NCBI GenBank assembly: GCA_023136815.1
Contig: JAGLQM010000038.1
Location: 1-7,615, forward strand
Origin: Thermoplasmata archaeon
GTDB taxonomy: Archaea; Thermoplasmatota; Thermoplasmata; SG8-5
Reading direction: 5' to 3'
Length of the DNA: 7,615 nt
The notes under the pieces were generated by a model that was given only the letters and a program-made list of their open reading frames with translations, was not told where the DNA came from and did no database searches. A program made the translations under genes and the position numbers. Of this stretch, positions 5,399 through 7,615 are shown in pieces (position 1 is the stretch's first letter; every line of letters starts with the position of its first letter).

Positions 5399-6424
5399 CT
5401 ACTCATTTTTGTAGCCTAATTTCGCTAGCTTTTCAAGGGCAGCCAGATACCCTTCCAGTGGCATAATTCCTTCCGCATACAAATCGGTTAGTTTATCCAC
5501 CGGTGATTTAGAACCATTTGTCTTAATTTCAATTTGTGTTTTCTGTGTCTCAGGCAATGATTCTTCTTTTTTTTCTTCAATAGGTACGTCATAGCTAGTG
5601 ACAGTTTTGAGGTAGGTGTCTCTTACTTTTGCTTCACTCGGATGCACATATACCATCAAGGAGTCAATGTTCTTGTGTCTGGATTGACGTTGGATTTCCT
5701 GTATTGTAGCCCCATTATCAGACATGTGGCTTATTGCACTGTGCCTGAAAATATGAGGATATACCCTTTTTGTAATCCCGGTTTTTGTTGCCCATTCCTT
5801 TACAAGTTTTGTTAGAGGAGTTCTTGACATCCTGTTTCCTGAAACCGTGATGAATAGAGCATCAGGCTCAGAAATTGGTGTAATTCGACCTTTTTCAAGG
5901 TATCGCTGAATTGCTGCCAATGCTGCAGGATGAAGGTTTATTTCTGAGTTGATGCCACCTTTACCATTGTTTACCCTTATTTTTCCTCTGACAAAATCAA
6001 TATCTGATATATTCAAATTACACAACTCGGCATTTCTTAACATACCATAGTAAAGTGTTGTTATGATAGCATAAGCGGTGGAATTCTTTTCAGATACAGC
6101 GAACAACTTTTTGATTTCTCCTTCTGTCAGTGGAACCACATTTTTTACTTGGCTGGGTGGTGACTTCAATTTTTCAATTTTTCCAAGCATAGCCATGAAA
6201 ACATTCACAGCCGAGATCATTGGGCCAAGAGAATTCACATCATAAGCCCGTTTTAAGAACACTTTGTATGTGTTCAGGTCTTCTTGTGTAATATCTCTTG
6301 GATTTTTACCAATATAATCCAGCATTTGCTTGACATTCACCTTGTATTTCTTGACGGTTACCTCAGAATTGTCTCTGCTAATCAGATGCGATTCATACTC
6401 ATCCAGATGATGCTCCCAGTTCAT
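5399..6424 (-). CDS. Tyrosine recombinase (integrase) with SHOCT-like C-terminal tail
   Basis: It cuts and rejoins DNA at specific sites through a 3'-phosphotyrosine. The protein is 341 aa from the preferred start. An N-terminal SAM-like core-binding domain covers about 1-85. The catalytic domain (about 98-265) has a full set: R130 (GMLRNAEL), K155 (NGKGG), H224-x-x-R227 (HIFRH), H250 (SRHKN) and nucleophile Y259 (VYVHPS). After a charged linker, residues 307-335 (SPVDKLTDLYAEGIMPLEGY) resemble a SHOCT module, known as a short tail on diverse proteins. The ATG at 6424 is chosen over that at 6439 because GGAGGG lies 7 nt before it, inside the longer form. It sits beside rnpB and points towards it, in AT-rich DNA, as in an integrated element. 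Chromosomal XerA is a less likely alternative given the long tail. Confidence 0.88.
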   Translation of the reverse strand: MNWEHHLDEYESHLISRDNSEVTVKKYKVNVKQMLDYIGKNPRDITQEDLNTYKVFLKRAYDVNSLGPMISAVNVFMAMLGKIEKLKSPPSQVKNVVPLTEGEIKKLFAVSEKNSTAYAIITTLYYGMLRNAELCNLNISDIDFVRGKIRVNNGKGGINSEINLHPAALAAIQRYLEKGRITPISEPDALFITVSGNRMSRTPLTKLVKEWATKTGITKRVYPHIFRHSAISHMSDNGATIQEIQRQSRHKNIDSLMVYVHPSEAKVRDTYLKTVTSYDVPIEEKKEESLPETQKTQIEIKTNGSKSPVDKLTDLYAEGIMPLEGYLAALEKLAKLGYKNE

Positions 6425-6485
6425 TGGAGCACCCTCCATAAGTGTATGTTTCGCTTGCTTTGCTCACTAAAACTCTTTGTTTCAT
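6399..6485 (-). CDS. Candidate 28-aa leader ORF overlapping the recombinase start
   Basis: On the minus strand an ATG at 6485 opens 28 codons (start MKQRVLVSKASETYTYGG, end SSG). The stop TGA at 6399 lies 26 bases inside the recombinase gene, in another frame. GGAGG at 6496-6500 precedes the ATG by 10 nt, a better site than many real genes here have, and TATA-like GTATATAC lies at 6525-6532. Ribosomes finishing this ORF would pass over the recombinase Shine-Dalgarno. It could therefore be a translational control peptide, or the signals may simply reflect chance. The peptide resembles nothing I know. Confidence 0.4.
   Translation of the reverse strand: MKQRVLVSKASETYTYGGCSNELGASSG
6432..6437 (-). 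promoter_or_regulatory. Shine-Dalgarno that sets the recombinase start
   Basis: Minus-strand GGAGGG lies 7 nt before the ATG at 6424. It falls directly after the alternative ATG at 6439, which has no such site upstream. Confidence 0.6.
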
Positions 6486-6495
6486 TTCTGTTATA

Positions 6496-6500
6496 CCTCC
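6496..6500 (-). promoter_or_regulatory. Shine-Dalgarno of the 28-aa leader ORF
   Basis: Minus-strand GGAGG (GGAGGT to 6495) is 9-10 nt before the ATG at 6485. It is the strongest ribosome binding site in the accessory segment. Confidence 0.45.
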
Positions 6501-6524
6501 GTGATAATTTTTCATTACCAGGGA

Positions 6525-6541
6525 GTATATACAACTTTAAA
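6525..6541 (-). promoter_or_regulatory. Candidate TATA boxes for the leader ORF-recombinase transcript
   Basis: TTTAAA (6536-6541) and the palindromic GTATATAC (6525-6532) lie in line on the minus strand. They predict starts near 6512 and 6502 respectively, both just upstream of the GGAGG at 6496-6500. I cannot say which is used. Confidence 0.4.
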
Positions 6542-6560
6542 TTATGAATAGCTTGTGTTG

Positions 6561-6800
6561 TTAGTTGTAGAAGGTACACCGAATAACCTCTTCAATTTCT
6601 TCTTCAGTCAATCGTTTCTTTGGTCTTAGACCCTGAATCTCTCGGTATTTATTCTGTTCCTCAAGGATATTGTCTGCGGCTCCAGTTGTTGCTTTGACAA
6701 AATCTTCAACTAGCTCAGTCATACGGAAGATAGCCTTCTGAGATATATGACTTTGAGATGCCGATTTCATCAGTTCTTTTACTGCTGTGTGAGATACCAT
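6561..6800 (-). CDS. Small histone-fold-like protein (79 aa)
   Basis: The predicted pattern is helix-loop-long helix-loop-helix, as in archaeal histones. Helix 1 is HTAVKELMKSAS (4-15) and loop 1 is SHIS (17-20). The long helix 2 runs about 21-56 (KAIFRMTELVEDFV). A basic loop, RPKKRLT (59-65), comes before helix 3, EEEIEEVIRC (66-75). The R-x-T of loop 2 matches the R-K-T of HMf-type histones, but helix 2/loop 2 is several residues longer and the aspartate partner looks replaced by glutamate. It probably dimerises and may bind DNA; wrapping ability is unknown. The ATG at 6800 with AGGT 6 nt upstream is preferred. A TTG at 6851 would add 17 residues unlike the family. It sits 120 bp upstream of the recombinase leader ORF on the same strand. 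Another helical small protein is possible. Confidence 0.6.
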   Translation of the reverse strand: MVSHTAVKELMKSASQSHISQKAIFRMTELVEDFVKATTGAADNILEEQNKYREIQGLRPKKRLTEEEIEEVIRCTFYN

Positions 6801-6905
6801 GTTAATACCTTTTTTTGATATGGGGTGTCCAGAGAAAGCCCCCTCAACCAAACCATAAGGAGAGATTGTCCACCATTCCCATGCTTTCCCTGAACAATAT
6901 CTATA

Positions 6906-6917
6906 ATTGGTACCAAT
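6906..6917. promoter_or_regulatory. Perfect 12-bp palindrome, candidate operator
   Basis: ATTGGTACCAAT lies between the TATA box at 6921-6928 and the start predicted near 6898 for the histone-like gene, about -8 to -19. Proteins bound there would block the archaeal polymerase, so it is a plausible repressor site. Confidence 0.4.
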
Positions 6918-6920
6918 GGC

Positions 6921-6928
6921 ATATAAAT
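6921..6928 (-). promoter_or_regulatory. TATA box of the histone-like gene
   Basis: Minus-strand ATTTATAT is the same octamer as the box of the winged-helix gene at 7531-7538. The predicted start near 6898 gives a leader of about 98 nt. That leader holds a 12-codon ORF at 6844-6882 and no other clear element. Confidence 0.45.
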
Positions 6929-6953
6929 CAATTACTTGAATTCCAGAAAATGT

Positions 6954-6991
6954 GTTGGATTATTTTACATAAAATTTATGAGAATTCCAAC
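6954..6991. repeat. Nested inverted repeats downstream of the winged-helix gene
   Basis: Outer arms GTTGGA (6954-6959) and TCCAAC (6986-6991) enclose inner arms CATAAA (6968-6973) and TTTATG (6975-6980) around nearly the same centre. It lies just past the stop at 6998 and could be a 3'-end signal or a protein site. Confidence 0.4.
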
Positions 6992-6997
6992 TAACCC

Positions 6998-7507
6998 TCA
7001 TGGTTTTCCAGATTGACACAAATCTTCAACATAATTCAAGTTTATTATGTATCTTGTCTTATTTGGAATTAGCAAGTCATGTTCCAATAGCTTTTTAACC
7101 GCTTTTCTCACAGGCTCCTTTCCCCAAGTGTGATTCATGTTTTTTAACTTGTTCACCATTTCCTTTTGTGTTAAACCAATTTTGTGATGACGATTCGCAT
7201 ATATGACATCTTGCCAAAATTCTTTCCATTTTCTCTGGTACCCTGGCGAAATCTCTTCATTGAGGATTATAAATAGCCCAATAATGTCATCTTCTTCGGG
7301 TTTAAAATTATCATTGTATAATTTCCCTTTGAGTTCAGTATTTTCTACTTTAAGTGCAATATTTTCAGCTTTTAATTCTTGGACTTTGGTAGTAAGTTGT
7401 TTAATTTTTTTATGGCATCTGCTATGAAGGGGTACTGGTCTTTTCTTTGGAGTTTTCTCTTTTGGTGGTTCACCACCTATAGGATAGTATACTTTATCCT
7501 CAGACAT
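6998..7507 (-). CDS. Coiled-coil plus winged-helix DNA-binding protein (169 aa)
   Basis: Residues 1-32 are a basic, proline-rich, probably disordered arm. Residues 33-66 form a heptad-patterned coiled coil (IKQL, VQEL, ENIAL, VENTEL) that should dimerise. An acidic linker follows (EEDD, 71-74), then a Trp/Tyr-rich helix. Residues about 109-160 look like a winged helix: IGLTQKEMVNKL, a turn with GKEPVRKAVKKLLEHDLL as recognition helix, then a wing (IPNKTRYIINL). This layout suits a regulator or replication initiator of a mobile element, but I recognise no named family. The ATG at 7507 is leaderless by its TATA box. A dyad beside that box may be its own target. Low GC sets it apart from genes left of rnpB. 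Confidence 0.7.
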   Translation of the reverse strand: MSEDKVYYPIGGEPPKEKTPKKRPVPLHSRCHKKIKQLTTKVQELKAENIALKVENTELKGKLYNDNFKPEEDDIIGLFIILNEEISPGYQRKWKEFWQDVIYANRHHKIGLTQKEMVNKLKNMNHTWGKEPVRKAVKKLLEHDLLIPNKTRYIINLNYVEDLCQSGKP

Positions 7508-7530
7508 ATTTCCCTAAATTGAACTTGTCA

Positions 7531-7538
7531 ATATAAAT
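7531..7538 (-). promoter_or_regulatory. TATA box of the winged-helix gene (leaderless)
   Basis: Minus-strand ATTTATAT is centred 27 bp upstream of the ATG at 7507, so the transcript should begin at or next to the start codon. Confidence 0.6.
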
Positions 7539-7540
7539 GC

Positions 7541-7559
7541 TTGCAATTAATGGATGCAA
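7541..7559. promoter_or_regulatory. TTGCA-N9-TGCAA dyad abutting the winged-helix TATA box
   Basis: Arms TTGCA (7541-7545) and TGCAA (7555-7559) lie over and behind the BRE position of the promoter at 7531-7538. The half-site spacing suits a dimeric DNA-binding protein, either repressing or recruiting. The TGCAAT word also occurs twice in direct order. Confidence 0.35.
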
Positions 7560-7579
7560 TCTTGCTAAAAATAAATCTT

Positions 7580-7594
7580 TAAACCCCTGGTTTA
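7580..7594. repeat. Inverted repeat TAAACC-CCT-GGTTTA
   Basis: Six-base arms meet around a 3-nt centre. TTTAAA at 7578-7583 overlaps the left arm and would be a plus-strand TATA box for a gene starting beyond the window. An operator for a divergent gene is possible. Nothing else is seen from 7508 to the window end. Confidence 0.35.
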
Positions 7595-7615
7595 CAATAA
7601 GAACTTCGACAACGG

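Noticed and set aside
5399..6424. Recombinase as the chromosomal XerA of the archaeon
   Set aside because: The long SHOCT-like tail, the AT-rich surroundings with mobile-type neighbours, and the position next to rnpB favour an element integrase. XerA cannot be fully excluded without the rest of the genome.
6425..6439. ATG at 6439 as recombinase start
   Set aside because: It has no ribosome site, and a strong GGAGGG inside the extension points to the ATG at 6424.
6801..6851. TTG start at 6851 extending the histone-like protein by 17 residues
   Set aside because: The extra residues do not fit the histone-like fold. There is a normal ATG at 6800 with AGGT at proper spacing.
6779..6922. 47-codon minus-strand ORF from ATG at 6922 overlapping the histone-like start
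   Set aside because: It has no Shine-Dalgarno and no TATA box at leaderless distance. Its ATG lies inside the TATA box region of the neighbouring promoter, and its sequence resembles nothing known.
1..7615. CRISPR array, tRNA genes, or insertion sequences
   Set aside because: No regularly spaced repeats were seen, no tRNA-like cloverleaf with the T-loop motif could be drawn, and no transposase frame or terminal inverted repeats were found.

Overview
The window looks like a stretch of archaeal, euryarchaeote-type chromosome of moderate GC, followed by an AT-rich accessory segment. The archaeal assignment rests on several independent markers. These are an archaeosine synthase (ArcS) gene, an archaeal-type TyrRS, archaeal-type HPT and APT purine salvage enzymes, the C-terminus of a probable MptA GTP cyclohydrolase, an RNase P RNA with archaeal/type-A-like conserved regions, and TATA boxes about 26 bp upstream of start codons, as expected for leaderless transcripts. 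I cannot name the genus; a Thermoplasmatota or methanogen-related lineage is possible but unproven.

Layout, left side (1-4961). The 3' end of a probable mptA runs by a 4-base overlap into a 54-codon cysteine-rich zinc-finger gene. Next comes about 330 bp without a sound gene, holding a 12-bp hairpin, a short direct repeat and frame-broken zinc-ribbon-like sequence. On the minus strand follow arcS with its own leaderless promoter and the apt-hpt purine salvage pair. apt is divergent from tyrS, and the two core promoters lie back to back. tyrS overlaps a four-helix membrane protein gene by ATGA. MptA starts and ArcS finishes (with a radical SAM partner not seen here) the 7-deazaguanine route to archaeosine in tRNA, so the left end may be a tRNA modification neighbourhood.

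Middle (4962-5400). This holds the RNase P RNA gene (about 305 nt). Its TATA box, P1, P2, P3 and P4 helices and the bulged U of P4 can all be drawn from the sequence. An oligo-T stretch follows.

Right side (5307-7615). Base composition turns AT-rich right after rnpB, and all three genes lie on the minus strand: a tyrosine recombinase with an intact R-K-H-R-H-Y set and a SHOCT-like C-terminal tail, a 79-aa histone-fold-like protein, and a coiled-coil plus winged-helix protein. My inference is that this is one end of an integrative element that used the 3' end of rnpB as its attachment site, with the far end beyond the window. Regulatory structure is dense: a Shine-Dalgarno-preceded 28-codon ORF overlapping the recombinase start, a perfect 12-bp palindrome between the TATA box and predicted transcription start of the histone-like gene, and a dyad abutting the TATA box of the winged-helix gene.
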